Under the pieces are notes generated by a model. The model was given only the letters and a program-made list of their open reading frames with translations. It made no database searches and was not told the DNA's origin. A program made the position numbers and the translations under genes. This document shows, piece after piece, positions 34,708 through 44,567 of a DNA stretch of 64,000 nucleotides. Source of the stretch: Mesorhizobium sp. M1D.F.Ca.ET.043.01.1.1 (GTDB lineage: Bacteria; Pseudomonadota; Alphaproteobacteria; Rhizobiales; Rhizobiaceae); assembly GCF_003952385.1 (NCBI RefSeq), contig NZ_CP034444.1:5531001-5595000 (forward strand), in the 5' to 3' direction. Within the stretch, counting starts at the first letter, position 1. Each line of letters begins with the position of its first letter.

Positions 34708-37608
34708 ATGACAGGTCAAGCGATGGTCCGGACGGACGAGGGCTTGCTTGCCCCGCCGCATGTCGAAGCTAGCGCGCACGCTCCGATATCGTTCGGCAGC
34801 TTTCGCCTGGATCGGGCACAGCGGCTACTCCTGCAGGATGGCGAGCCTGTTCGGATCGGCTCGCGCGCCCTTGATTTGCTGATTGCCCTTATTGACCGTG
34901 CCGGCGACATCGTCAGCAGGCATGAGTTGCTGGAACTCGTATGGCGAAACGTTGTCGTCGACGAGGCGGGGGTGAGGGTACACATGGCTTCGCTTCGCCG
35001 GGCTCTAGGAGACGGTCGAGACGGGGCACGATACATCGTGAACGTCGCCGGCAGGGGCTATAGTTTTGTCGCTCCAATAACACCCAACGAACCGGATCCG
35101 CGGCCGCCTCCACCGGCGGCGTCTTTGGCACCCCGATCCACAGGCCGTGTTCCACCGCCACCTCGTTCGCTGATCGGCCGGGAAGCCGTCATCACTAGCC
35201 TGAGCGAACTCCTTTTGGCGCGCCGTTTCATCAGCATCGTCGGACCGGGAGGCATCGGCAAGACGACAGTCGCTGCGGCCATTGTCCAGAGGCTGCAAAG
35301 TGCATTCGACGACACGAACGTCATATTTGTCGATTTCGGCGCAATGACCGAGGGCCGCCTGGTTCCCGGGGCCGTCATCGCGGCGGTCGGCTGTGCAATT
35401 GGAGGCGCGGATCCAGTCACCGAACTGGTGACCTTCCTCGCGGACAAACGCGTGCTGATCATCTTCGACAGTTGCGAGCATTTGGTCGATCCGACGTCGC
35501 TCTTGGCCGGCGAGCTCTTTCAGCGCTCGCCAGGCGTGCATCTGCTGGTGACTTCCCGTGAATCGCTACGTGTCGATGGAGAGACCGTCCATCTCTTGAG
35601 CCCTCTGGCCTATCCGGCCGACGAGTTTCCGACAGCGCCCGAGGCGCTGGCGACACCGGCGGTGCAACTCTTCATGGATCGGGCAGCGTACAGCGGGTTC
35701 CACGGAGAGTTAACTGACAGCGATGCGCCCGTCGTCGGTGAGATCTGCCGCCGCACCGATGGCATCGCGCTTGCAATCGAACTGGCAGCCAGTCGAGTCG
35801 GAACTTACGGCATCCGCGGCGTCGCCAATCTTCTGGCCGGCAATGCGAAATTGCGCTTGGCCGGGCGGCGCACTGTCGTTCCACGACACCAGACGCTCGA
35901 AGCGATGCTCGACTGGAGCTTCGAGCTACTTGCGGAACTTGAGCAGCGGATCCTCTCCCGCCTCTCCGTCTTCGTCGGGCTCTTCTCGATAGAAGCGGCG
36001 TGCTCCGTTGCTGGCTCGGCCGGAGATGACGGTAAGGCGACAATGGTGTCGATAGCAAGCCTCGTCGACAAATCCATGGTCTGGGTCCAGCCGGTAGGTG
36101 AGGTCGTCTTCTATCGCCTTGCCGATGTGACCCGCGCATATGCAATGACGAAATTGCAGGAGTTCGAAGAGCCTGAACCTATTTCCCGGCGCCACGCTCG
36201 TTACTTTGCCAGCCTGCTCAAGGGCATTGCGCTCGAACATGGCGCCTATGCCGATATGCGACCATATGCACCGCACATCAACAATGTCCGAAAGGCACTC
36301 GAGTGGAGCTTTTCAGACCCGGAATCGCATGCTGTAGGGGTCGAACTGGCAGCCGATGCTGTACCTCTGTTTCTCAATCTTTGGCTACTTTCCGAAGGTA
36401 GGCATTGGTCGCGTTTCGCGTTGAGCGCGAGCGATGAAATCAAGGAACTCCCTCGGCGCGAAGCGCGACTGCCGGAGGCACCGGCAGATTCTGCCCAGAA
36501 CCCACAAGACGATGCGCAGGAATTTTCTGACGCGATCGAGCCGGGAACGAATCTATTAGAGGCTGACGGCGGCGAAATGACGCGATTTCGTCTTTTGGCT
36601 GGTCTTAATAGCTTCCTGACGACGCTCGGTGACTTCGAAGGTGGGTTGGCTACTGCAAAGAGGTGCGCCATCATCGCGGATCGGAGCGGAGCGCTCAGCG
36701 ACCGAGTCATTGCCGAATGGATGCTCGCCGCATCCTACCACACCGGAGGCGACCAGGCCGCCGCCATGACACATTGCGAGCGCGGCTTCGCGCTTGATGC
36801 CGAGATCGGCCACCCGGAGATCCGTCTATTCGGCTACGATCACCATTTGCGTGCCGAGCTTGCTTTGTCGCGCATCCTTTGGCTCAGGGGATCTCCCGAG
36901 CGTGCTTGCAGGCTGGTCCTGGAAACCATGGAGGGCGCCGCGCTGTCGTCCCTGCACGGTGACTACAGCATGGCCGCTGCTAACGGCGTCGCGGTTCTGC
37001 TCTGGAGCGGCAATACTCGGGACTCGGGCACCCACATCGACCGCTTGATAGCGCATGTAGAGACACATCCCTTCAAGTTAAACGCCGCCGCTGCCTTGGC
37101 GTTGAAAGGAGAATGGCTCGTGATGGTTGGGGAACCTCTGGCAGGCATCGCCGCACTGCAAGAAGCGCTCAAGATGCTTAACCGGGAGCAGTTTCAAATG
37201 GTTGTGCCAGGCGCAGCCAGGGCTCTGGCCGACGGGCTCGCTCAAAGCGGCCAGTATCGCGAGGCGCAAACGATGATCGATGAGGCCACTTCTTCCGCGG
37301 AACGAATGGGGCAAAAATTCTGGCTGCCCGATCTGTATCGGACAGAAGGTGAGATCAACCTGAAAGCACCTTCCCCCGATGTCGAGGCGGCCGAGCAGGC
37401 TTTCCTCGTGTCTATCAAGCTTGCGGGAGAACAGGGAGCTATAGGGTGGGAACTAAAAGCTGCGATTCCGTTGGCGCGCCTGTTAATAGGCCTGGAACGC
37501 GGCGCGGACGCGCTCGCGCTTCTCGCCCCGATCTATGAGGCGCATTCGGAGAGAACCGGCACAACTGATCTCGCGGATGCCGAGAGCATACTGGAATCTT
37601 TGCGATGA
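34708..37608 (+). CDS. Winged-helix/STAND ATPase/TPR-like transcriptional regulator, paralog B
   Basis: Regulator of 966 aa with the same architecture as the protein at 22453: OmpR-type winged helix (SFGSFRLDRAQ, GSRALDLLIALIDRAG, AGRGYSFVAPI), STAND ATPase with Walker A VGPGGIGKTT and Walker B VLIIFDSCEH, and a long C-terminal helical-repeat region. By eye the two DNA-binding domains agree at most positions, so they may bind the same operators. ATG 34708 is preferred because ggagcgggg precedes it; an upstream frame from 34498 overlaps ohr and is unlikely. A short acidic insertion after about residue 590 is absent from paralog A. Confidence 0.88.
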   Translation: MTGQAMVRTDEGLLAPPHVEASAHAPISFGSFRLDRAQRLLLQDGEPVRIGSRALDLLIALIDRAGDIVSRHELLELVWRNVVVDEAGVRVHMASLRRALGDGRDGARYIVNVAGRGYSFVAPITPNEPDPRPPPPAASLAPRSTGRVPPPPRSLIGREAVITSLSELLLARRFISIVGPGGIGKTTVAAAIVQRLQSAFDDTNVIFVDFGAMTEGRLVPGAVIAAVGCAIGGADPVTELVTFLADKRVLIIFDSCEHLVDPTSLLAGELFQRSPGVHLLVTSRESLRVDGETVHLLSPLAYPADEFPTAPEALATPAVQLFMDRAAYSGFHGELTDSDAPVVGEICRRTDGIALAIELAASRVGTYGIRGVANLLAGNAKLRLAGRRTVVPRHQTLEAMLDWSFELLAELEQRILSRLSVFVGLFSIEAACSVAGSAGDDGKATMVSIASLVDKSMVWVQPVGEVVFYRLADVTRAYAMTKLQEFEEPEPISRRHARYFASLLKGIALEHGAYADMRPYAPHINNVRKALEWSFSDPESHAVGVELAADAVPLFLNLWLLSEGRHWSRFALSASDEIKELPRREARLPEAPADSAQNPQDDAQEFSDAIEPGTNLLEADGGEMTRFRLLAGLNSFLTTLGDFEGGLATAKRCAIIADRSGALSDRVIAEWMLAASYHTGGDQAAAMTHCERGFALDAEIGHPEIRLFGYDHHLRAELALSRILWLRGSPERACRLVLETMEGAALSSLHGDYSMAAANGVAVLLWSGNTRDSGTHIDRLIAHVETHPFKLNAAAALALKGEWLVMVGEPLAGIAALQEALKMLNREQFQMVVPGAARALADGLAQSGQYREAQTMIDEATSSAERMGQKFWLPDLYRTEGEINLKAPSPDVEAAEQAFLVSIKLAGEQGAIGWELKAAIPLARLLIGLERGADALALLAPIYEAHSERTGTTDLADAESILESLR

Positions 37609-37770
37609 TCGTCACTGATCCGACCGGCTCATCGCGAACGTGCCGGCGCGGCGCCCAAGGCCGGATCGAGAAGCGGAAGTTAAAGGCGCCGGCTCCTAAT
37701 ACCTGTCGGCTGACAGTAGGGAAGCATTTCAAACGATGGTAGGCGTGGCGCCCGCCATCGATGATGGTGG

Positions 37771-38535
37771 CTAGATCGCCAAACCGCCGGATACCTCGAT
37801 GACCTGCGCGGTGACCCAGCGATTGTCGTCGGAGAGCAACGAAGTGATCATCGGCCCGACATCGTCGGGAACTCCTGCTCGGCCGAATGCTGTCATTCCG
37901 GCGACCTGCTTGTTGAGTTCCGGATTGTCACGAACCATGCCTCCGCTGAAATCCGTCTGGATCGACCCGGGCGCCACTGCGTTCACCGCGATACGGCGCG
38001 GACCGAGTTCCTTGGCCTGATAGCGGGTGAGAACTTCGATGGCTCCCTTGAGCGCACCATATGGAGCGCTGCCGGGAATGATGATGCGGGCGAGGCCGCT
38101 CGAAAGGTTCACGATCCGCCCGCCATCGCTGATCAGCGGCAACAGTTTTTGGGTGAGAAAGAAAACCCCTTTGAAGTTCACCCGATAGAGCGTGTCGAGT
38201 TCGTCCTCGGTCGTCTTCTCGATTGAATTGTGATGTGAGATGCCCGCGTTGTTGACGAGATAGTCAAAGTGCTGGGCGCCAAGCCCTGTCAGCGTGTCAC
38301 GGACTTTCTCTGCGAACGCATCGAAGGTCGAGGCTTGTCCGACGTCGAGCTGCAAGGGGATGGCCTTGCGTCCGATCGCGGCAACCTCTGCCGTCACAGC
38401 TTCCGCTTCAGCGCGAGCCGAATTGTAGGTGAAGATGCTGTCGACACCGCAGCGCGCGAGGCTGACCACTGTGTTGCGGCCCAGACCGCGGCTTCCTCCT
38501 GTCACAAGCGCAATTTTGTTTTCAGGTTGCATCAT
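37771..38535 (-). CDS. Short-chain dehydrogenase/reductase
   Basis: NAD(P)-dependent oxidoreductase of 254 aa. The cofactor motif TGGSRGLG (about residues 12-19), NNAG and the catalytic YGALK (Tyr-x-x-x-Lys) are present, with a preceding serine in LSSGLA. ATG 38535 or 38532 follows gaggcg. It is divergent from another SDR at 38768 across an AT-rich spacer. Substrate unknown. Confidence 0.92.
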   Translation of the reverse strand: MMQPENKIALVTGGSRGLGRNTVVSLARCGVDSIFTYNSARAEAEAVTAEVAAIGRKAIPLQLDVGQASTFDAFAEKVRDTLTGLGAQHFDYLVNNAGISHHNSIEKTTEDELDTLYRVNFKGVFFLTQKLLPLISDGGRIVNLSSGLARIIIPGSAPYGALKGAIEVLTRYQAKELGPRRIAVNAVAPGSIQTDFSGGMVRDNPELNKQVAGMTAFGRAGVPDDVGPMITSLLSDDNRWVTAQVIEVSGGLAI

Positions 38536-38711
38536 TCGCCTCCACAATCGAGAGCCGGATCCGTTCCAGCGTTTGCCCTGAGAGCGTAAATTCGATTGTT
38601 ATGGCGGCGCCAGTAAATATTTGAAAAAAATGGCAAAGAAGAAAGCGATTTCCCCAATAATCAACGTTTATAACTACGAAGTGATTTCAGTATTTTTCAA
38701 TATATACGTTT

Positions 38712-38740
38712 TTGATTGACGCAAAATCTGTACATATATT
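38712..38740 (+). promoter_or_regulatory. Sigma-70-like promoter for the plus-strand SDR
   Basis: TTGATT (38712-38717), a 17-base spacer and TATATT (38735-38740), in a markedly AT-rich divergent spacer (38590-38745), 28 bases before the start codon at 38768. Confidence 0.5.
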
Positions 38741-38767
38741 CGCGTTTGGTAACAACGGGAGAACACC

Positions 38768-39514
38768 ATGAGCCTGCAGGAAAAAGTCGCGCTGGTTACC
38801 GGCTCGGGTCGCGGCATCGGTCGCGCAATCGCGGAACGCTATGCCGCGCGCGGCGCAAGAGTTGTGGTGAATTATGCGAACAACAGCGCGCTGGCTGAGG
38901 ACGCCGTCGCGAAAATTGTGAGTGCGGGAGGCAAGGCCATTGCGGTCCAGGCGGATGTCGCCCGCGTCGATGACATCAAACATCTCTTCGATACGGTGCT
39001 GGACACCTATGGGCGGCTCGACATCGTCGTCGCCAACGCGGGTATCGAGCTGGTCGCCCAATCCGTCATTGACTTCACCGAGGCAGACTTCGATCGGCTC
39101 TTCGCGGTGAATGCCAAGGGCGCCTTCTTTACGCTTCAGCAGGCTGCGCGCCACGTCGCCGACAATGGCAGGATCATCTACATAGGCACGAGCAATACAG
39201 CGTTCCCCCTGCCTGGCCGCGCTCTGTATGGTGGGAGTAAGATCGCAGCTCAGTTTCTCATCCAGGTGCTGGCTAAGGAGCTCGGCCACCGCGGCGTCGC
39301 GGTCAACTCAATCCTGCCGACCGCCATCGAGGGAGCCGGCGTATTTACGGACGGCGTGCGTTCTGAAGTCCGTGAGTTCGTGAAGTCATTCCGGCCGATG
39401 CAACGGATGGGTACCGTCGAGGACGTCGCCGACGCTGCCGAATTTCTGGCCGGTGATTTGTCGGGTTTCGTCAGCGGTCAACATCTAATGGTTAGCGGCG
39501 GCGGACCGGCGTGA
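38768..39514 (+). CDS. Short-chain dehydrogenase/reductase
   Basis: Classical SDR of 248 aa with TGSGRGIG (about residues 11-18), NAGIE, TSNTAF and catalytic YGGSK, and the C-terminal FVSGQHLMVSGGG typical of 3-oxoacyl-ACP-reductase-like SDRs. Ribosome site gggaga lies before ATG 38768. Together with the divergent SDR and the AraC remnant it forms a small redox block. Confidence 0.93.
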   Translation: MSLQEKVALVTGSGRGIGRAIAERYAARGARVVVNYANNSALAEDAVAKIVSAGGKAIAVQADVARVDDIKHLFDTVLDTYGRLDIVVANAGIELVAQSVIDFTEADFDRLFAVNAKGAFFTLQQAARHVADNGRIIYIGTSNTAFPLPGRALYGGSKIAAQFLIQVLAKELGHRGVAVNSILPTAIEGAGVFTDGVRSEVREFVKSFRPMQRMGTVEDVADAAEFLAGDLSGFVSGQHLMVSGGGPA

Positions 39515-39739
39515 ACTGAGAAGCTGCAGTTGGCGTCTGAGTGGTCGATTAAGCTCGGGTTGTCCGCGATCGTATGAGCCACCGCAAGGTGGCGCAGCGG
39601 CTCCGATATACTGCTCGTTGAATCCAGCATTCGCAAAACGCGCTTTACAGCCTTTTGCAACGTTAAACTGGCGCCTTGATCGATACGGGTCGATGCTGAG
39701 GCCTGAATACAGAAAGCAACAATTCCGCAGAAAGAGGGG

Positions 39740-40447
39740 ATGATGTACAGGCTAGGCGAAACTGCGCGATATTTCGGGCACGAGCTAAGGCAGCCGCTTG
39801 TTTCGGCACCGCCCGCTCCGGCCAGCCTCCTTGCAACCGATCAAGAGGCATCCAGCCTGGCAAGTCATTTTGCGCACATCCGGGCGAGCAGGAGTGTTGG
39901 CGGGCACGTTGGCGATTCTGCGGTGAGAATAAAGTTGCCCTTCATGGACGTCGTGCTCTCACTGTCCGCGTGTGCCTCCAATGGGACAATGGACGTCCAA
40001 GAGTTCGCCATGCCCGCGACCTCGGATGCCATTTCGGCCGACCCGGTTTTGCAGCAACTAGTCGAGCAGTTCCGCCGCTCCGAGAGCGACGATGAGGATG
40101 GACTTTATTCTGATGCCATCCGGCTTGCTCTCGCCGCACGATGGCTTCGTCTGCGCTCGAACGGGCAGAGCCAGCCTGTCGATGGATTGCAGCAGTGGCG
40201 GTTAAAGCGCGTGACGGCCTACATCGACCAGCATATTAACGAGGCCATCTCGCTTGCCGACTTGGCTCAAACCGCTGGCCTTAGCCGAATGTACTTTGCC
40301 GCGCGGTTTCGTGCAGCGACCGGCCTGCGTCCTCACGACTATATCTTGCGGCAGCGAATCGAGCGAGCCAAGGAACTGCTTCTACAAAACGAACAGTCCC
40401 TGGTCGACGTCGCCCTAACGACTATCAGCGGAGAACTCGCGCTGTAA
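39740..40447 (+). pseudogene. AraC-family regulator, C-terminally truncated
   Basis: Frame of 235 codons. The first AraC helix-turn-helix is intact (ISLADLAQTAGLSRMYFAARF, about residues 167-187), followed by the linker helix RIERAKELLL and SLVDVALT. At the place where the second HTH (normally GF-x-S-x-x-F) should follow, the sequence changes to TISGELAL and stops. The missing part is not found in another frame downstream, so the 3' end was replaced or deleted. Activity as a normal AraC factor is unlikely. Confidence 0.7.
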
Positions 40448-40767
40448 GGAATCTGGCGCAATCCTTCGGGCAGTGCCTCGATGATCAGGACAACGCCGTG
40501 AGGACGCCTCCGGTTGTTTTCGGGCGACTGCGCAAGGCGCTGGATTTGGCCGGCGCAGATGTTCAGCAGGGGTCAGCGTAGAGACTAATCCGATGATGCA
40601 GCAATAGGCGCTCGTGATGGCTGGACATAACGAAGGTTCAATAGTCATCCAGACAGACAAAAACCGGTGCTTACAGGAAATACGTTGGCCTGATCGATGT
40701 ATATTTTATAGATGTGCCAACGTGGTTGTCGTTGGGCATATCGCTTAACTCAGAAGGAACATGTCCA
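40448..40767. other. Intergenic region with promoter for the small exported protein
   Basis: About 320 bases that begin at the AraC breakpoint. A possible promoter TTGGCC (40685-40690), 16-base spacer and TATAGA (40707-40712) precedes the small secreted-protein gene. No other gene was seen. Confidence 0.4.
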
Positions 40768-41043
40768 ATGAAAATCAAAGCTGCCTGTCTCGGCGTAACG
40801 ATTGCTCTTTCCATTTTTGGTGGTCAGGCGTCGGCCGGTGCACTGGATGAGCCGGACACCATGGAGCCATTCTTCACCGATTCCAGCATGAAAACGATGA
40901 AGCCCATGCAGGAATTCAAGGCCGTCTTCTTTGCCATGCCGGCTGAAAAGCAGGCGCAAATGAAGGGTGAATGCGCACGTCAAGTTCAGCAGCCGTACAC
41001 GGACTTCTGCGCGAATGTAAACACGCTCGGAGGTCACAACTAA
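40768..41043 (+). CDS. Small exported protein of unknown function
   Basis: Predicted 91-aa secreted protein. The signal peptide spans residues about 1-24 (CLGVTIALSIFGGQASA). The mature part of about 67 residues is rich in Met and Lys, with two cysteines (GECARQVQQ and YTDFCANV) spaced 15 residues apart that could form a disulphide in the periplasm. No domain recognised. It sits next to dps in the stress-flavoured block. Confidence 0.7.
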   Translation: MKIKAACLGVTIALSIFGGQASAGALDEPDTMEPFFTDSSMKTMKPMQEFKAVFFAMPAEKQAQMKGECARQVQQPYTDFCANVNTLGGHN

Positions 41044-41234
41044 GACGGCGTTTGAGCCACCGGAACAAAGGTGCGGCGGAGAAAATCGGCAAAATCGCTG
41101 CAGCGAACAAATGCAACGAGATGGGCATTCCATCTCGTTGCTAACTGTCGACGACGACGACTGTTTCGATGATCCTTGGGTGTCGCTGGCGGCTGAAGGG
41201 CGGGTTACGTCCCGCTTGCGGGAAGGTGTCGCGC

Positions 41235-41753
41235 TTATGGCGCGGTCCGCGTCGTCTCGTAAAGAAACCAGCTTCGGCGTTCGGTCTCGTCGATCCAGAC
41301 TTCTAGGAGGCTCGTCGAGGCTACGTCGTTATAGGTTTCGCATACGGCATGCGCTGCCCGGAGGAACCCAGTCAGCCTGCGGTTGTCGTCGGCAAGCTCT
41401 GCCAGCATGTCCTGCGGCGTCACATAGTCGGCGTCGTTGTCGAGCAGCCGCTGGATGCGGGCAATGTGTCCGATCGACCGCAATGTCGTGCCGCCGACCT
41501 TGCGGGCGCGCTCGGCCAGGGCGTCAGTCGTTGCGAAGATCTGATCGCTCTGCTCGTCAAGCATGACGTGATAGTCGCGAAAATGTGGCCCAGACAGGTG
41601 CCAATGGAAATTCTTGGTCTTGAGGTAGAGGGCAAAAGTATCTGCGAGCACGCCAGTCAGTGACCGGGCGATGTCTGTCGTAGCCTGTGCCCCGAGATCG
41701 GTGGGCGAATGCAATGCGGCGGGGTTGCGGGTTTGGAGCAGAGTGTTCTGCAC
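41235..41753 (-). CDS. dps: Dps-family ferritin-like DNA-protection protein
   Basis: Cytoplasmic 172-aa protein that stores iron and protects DNA from peroxide. The inter-subunit ferroxidase ligands are visible in KNFHWHLSGPHFRDYHVMLDEQ split across His, Asp and Glu. The start is GTG 41753, chosen because aaggagag precedes it at the right distance; the longer upstream frame is rich in Arg/Cys and not Dps-like. It is divergent from the sensor kinase at 41981. Confidence 0.92.
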   Translation of the reverse strand: MQNTLLQTRNPAALHSPTDLGAQATTDIARSLTGVLADTFALYLKTKNFHWHLSGPHFRDYHVMLDEQSDQIFATTDALAERARKVGGTTLRSIGHIARIQRLLDNDADYVTPQDMLAELADDNRRLTGFLRAAHAVCETYNDVASTSLLEVWIDETERRSWFLYETTRTAP

Positions 41754-41980
41754 GGGTCTCTCCTTACATTGTGCACAGGGCCGGCGCCGCCGGCTTCTGT
41801 ATCGACGTGACGCAGCAAACAATACTAGCCACCAGCAGCCATAGATATCGGTACAGAGTTTATTTGGTTCATACATGAGGATGACAGTCTCGGTCGTCAC
41901 CAACCCAAGGTATGATTTTCGGGGCATTCGTCCCGACATAGCGTGTCTAGCCAAAAGCAGGACATGTGCGGAGAGATGGT

Positions 41981-42742
41981 ATGTCTAAGGCAGATGCAGA
42001 CGATGCAACAGCGCTGGCCAACATATCGCTTCTCGCAATGTCCAGGATCATGGCGGTTGCAGGCCATGACCTCAAGCAACCGCTCCACGTGGCCATGCTG
42101 TCGATGGCGCGTGCAGTCGAGGAAGGCGTGCCGGAAGCTGCCGCCTATCGGCTGCGCGTCGCACTCGACGCGATGATGCGTCTGAACAGCGAACTCAGCG
42201 ACATAGCCCGGCTGTCGCAGATGGACGGCGCTCTCCAGCCAAACCACCGGGTGGTGCGGGTGGCTGATATTCTGTCACGAGCCGATCAAGACTGGTGTTT
42301 TTACGCGGAGGCGTGCGGGATCGATCTGCAGGTGTGCTCGTCCGATCTCCTCGTGGAAACCGATCCGGAAATGCTGCACAGCATAATACGGAACTTTGTC
42401 GGCAACGCCTTGAAATACTGCGGGCCGGGTGGCCATGTCCGCGTAGACTGCCGGCTTCAGCACGATCGGCTCAACATCGATGTGGAGGACGACGGCTGTG
42501 GCATTTCGGCTTCTCGGTTTGAAAGCATCTTCAACGCGTTTGACCGGGGCGACCAAGCCGGCCGAACCGAAGGTCTCGGCCTCGGCCTGACGATCGTGCG
42601 TCAGACCGCAGACCTGCTGCGTCACCAAGTAACTGTGCGTTCGGTCGAGAATAAGGGCTCGATCTTTTCGATCGAGCTGCCCCGTCACCTTCCGGACACC
42701 TGCGAACCCGAACGATCTGAGGTAGGCAGAATCCATGTGTAA
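41981..42742 (+). CDS. Sensor histidine kinase without recognisable input domain
   Basis: Kinase of 253 aa. The phospho-acceptor helix is AGHDLKQPLHVAM (His near residue 31). ATP-binding boxes follow: N box NFVGNALKYC, G1 DVEDDGCGIS and G2 GLGLGLTIV. No membrane segment or PAS domain is present, so it is probably a soluble kinase receiving a signal from a partner. Ribosome site ggagag lies before ATG 41981. Its 3' end overlaps the next kinase by 8 bases. Confidence 0.9.
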   Translation: MSKADADDATALANISLLAMSRIMAVAGHDLKQPLHVAMLSMARAVEEGVPEAAAYRLRVALDAMMRLNSELSDIARLSQMDGALQPNHRVVRVADILSRADQDWCFYAEACGIDLQVCSSDLLVETDPEMLHSIIRNFVGNALKYCGPGGHVRVDCRLQHDRLNIDVEDDGCGISASRFESIFNAFDRGDQAGRTEGLGLGLTIVRQTADLLRHQVTVRSVENKGSIFSIELPRHLPDTCEPERSEVGRIHV

Positions 42743-43823
42743 TCCTCACTGGATATTTCGTCTGGTTTCCGGCAACGCCATTGACTTGGGGGGCACGAGT
42801 ACATGGCGTTTTTCTTGCGCTCCAGCTCATTGTGTGGCTCCGACAAATCAGCGCTCCAGCGGCGCCTGCCTATGCGCTACCGACAGGGCTTTCGCAGGCG
42901 CCTTCGCGCGCGGCGATGCGTTCTACGAGAGCGAGACGGAAATGGTTGGCGGCGATGGTGAGGTCATACCTGTTTTTTTCGCCATAACCTTTCCAGCCTC
43001 GGCGGACGATGGCGACAATGTTCTCATATACGTGGGGGACATCACCGAGCGCAGACACGCGCAGGATGCGATCCAGCAGGCGCAGGCGGAACTCGCACAT
43101 GCCGCCCGGGTAGCCACACTTGGCGAATTAACCGCATCGATCGCGCATGAGGTCAGCCAGCCGCTGATGGCAATCGTTACGAACGGCGAGGCTGGGATGC
43201 GGTGGCTGCGGCGCGATCCGCCCAATCTCGAGGAAGTCGAAACGGCGCTCGGACGCGCGGTCGCGGAGGGACGCAGGGCAAGCGATATCGTCAAGCGCAT
43301 CAGGGCCTTCTTGAAGAAGGCACCGTCGCACCGTGGCGATCTCGTCCTGTCGGTGCTGGTCGAGGACGCCACTGCGCTCGTCCAGCGTGAGCTCGCGAGA
43401 TCCAATGTTCAGCTGCACGTCGATATTCAGGCCGGCATTCCGAATGTGCGGGGCGACCGCATTCAACTGCAGCAGGTCCTGGTAAATCTCATGATCAACG
43501 CCGCGCACGCCATGTCCGCGCAGACTGGACCACGGCTGCTTTTCATCGGTGTTGTGCAGAACTCCCCGAAGAGCATCGAGATTACAGTACGGGATACCGG
43601 GCCAGGCATTTCGGAGGAGCATCTGCAACGGCTCTTCGAACCATTCTTTTCGACCAAGCAAGATGGGATGGGCATGGGTCTTGCGATATGCAGGACGACC
43701 GTGGAGGCCCATGGCGGACGGCTGGCGATCGAAAGCCAGCCCGGCGTGGGCGCGACCTTTCGAGTGACGCTTCCGATGACTGAAGGAAGCGCGGCAGATG
43801 ACCAGTACGATCGGGGCGATTAG
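42735..43823 (+). CDS. PAS-containing sensor histidine kinase (FixL-like), 5' end degraded
   Basis: Kinase of up to 362 aa. Residues about 50-108 are the second half of a PAS domain (ARGDAFYESETEM, EVIPVFFAITFP, YVGDITERRHAQ). The phospho-acceptor is IAHEVSQPLMAI (His near 139), with N box LVNLMINAAHAM and G boxes RDTGPGIS and GMGMGLAIC. The first about 50 residues (including RFSCAPAHCVAPTNQ) do not look like PAS or any fold, so the N-terminus was probably truncated or frameshifted when it became joined to the preceding kinase. Followed by its FixJ-like partner. Confidence 0.85.
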   Translation: MCNPHWIFRLVSGNAIDLGGTSTWRFSCAPAHCVAPTNQRSSGACLCATDRAFAGAFARGDAFYESETEMVGGDGEVIPVFFAITFPASADDGDNVLIYVGDITERRHAQDAIQQAQAELAHAARVATLGELTASIAHEVSQPLMAIVTNGEAGMRWLRRDPPNLEEVETALGRAVAEGRRASDIVKRIRAFLKKAPSHRGDLVLSVLVEDATALVQRELARSNVQLHVDIQAGIPNVRGDRIQLQQVLVNLMINAAHAMSAQTGPRLLFIGVVQNSPKSIEITVRDTGPGISEEHLQRLFEPFFSTKQDGMGMGLAICRTTVEAHGGRLAIESQPGVGATFRVTLPMTEGSAADDQYDRGD

Positions 43824-44463
43824 GATGAAAGCTGGTTCGACCCCCGCAGAACTTCCGCCGTTCGTGACCATCGTCGACGACGACCCGGGCGTGCGCGACG
43901 CGCTCGACAGCCTGTTCCGCTCCGTGGGAATGACGACCCGTGCGTTCGGCAGCGCGGCGGAAATGCTTCAGGCCGATCTGCCACAATCGTCAGGCTGCCT
44001 GATCCTGGATGTTCGGCTGCCCGGACTGAGTGGACTGGACTTCCAGGTGCAACTCGCCAGCCATGGCATCGATCTCCCCGTCGTGTTCATGACTGGACAC
44101 GGTGACATTCCCATGACCGTGCGCGCCATGAAGGCGGGAGCGGTCGACTTTTTGTCGAAGCCGTTCCGCGACCAGGACATGCTCGATGCCGTTACCAGCG
44201 CGATCGAGCGCGATCGCCTAAAACGGATTGAGCGCGCCGCTGCGGACGGCCTGCGCGCCGACTATGACACGCTGACCCAGCGCGAGCGCGAGGTGATGGG
44301 CCATGTCGTGGCCGGGTTGATGAACAAGCAGGTTGCGGGTGTGATCGGCCTGTCGGAGATCACGGTCAAGATCCACCGAGGCAACGTCATGCGCAAGATG
44401 GGCGTCAGGACGCTTGCCGATCTCGTTCGCAAGGCCGAGGCGTTGGGCAGCTCCGGGCGTTGA
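43798..44463 (+). CDS. FixJ-like two-component response regulator
   Basis: Regulator of 221 aa. Receiver domain: acidic pocket VTIVDDDPGV, phospho-accepting Asp in LILDVRLPG, MTGHGD and KPF lysine. C-terminal LuxR/GerE helix-turn-helix: LTQREREVMGHVVAGLMNKQVAG, then EITVKIHRGNVMRKM. It overlaps the kinase by 26 bases (ATG 43825 is an alternative start), which makes them a cognate pair. Confidence 0.95.
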   Translation: MTSTIGAIRMKAGSTPAELPPFVTIVDDDPGVRDALDSLFRSVGMTTRAFGSAAEMLQADLPQSSGCLILDVRLPGLSGLDFQVQLASHGIDLPVVFMTGHGDIPMTVRAMKAGAVDFLSKPFRDQDMLDAVTSAIERDRLKRIERAAADGLRADYDTLTQREREVMGHVVAGLMNKQVAGVIGLSEITVKIHRGNVMRKMGVRTLADLVRKAEALGSSGR

Positions 44464-44567
44464 CGGGCCGCAAACCTCCGTATGATTTCCTTTCGGCTCA
44501 ATCTCCCCCATTTAGAGGTGGAGCCCCGCTTTGGAGACCTGCCGTGAGCAGACCGGCACCTTTCACC

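Noticed and set aside
41754..41954. Upstream extension of dps
   Set aside because: The extension is Arg- and Cys-rich and unlike Dps; a GTG with a strong ribosome site gives the normal length.
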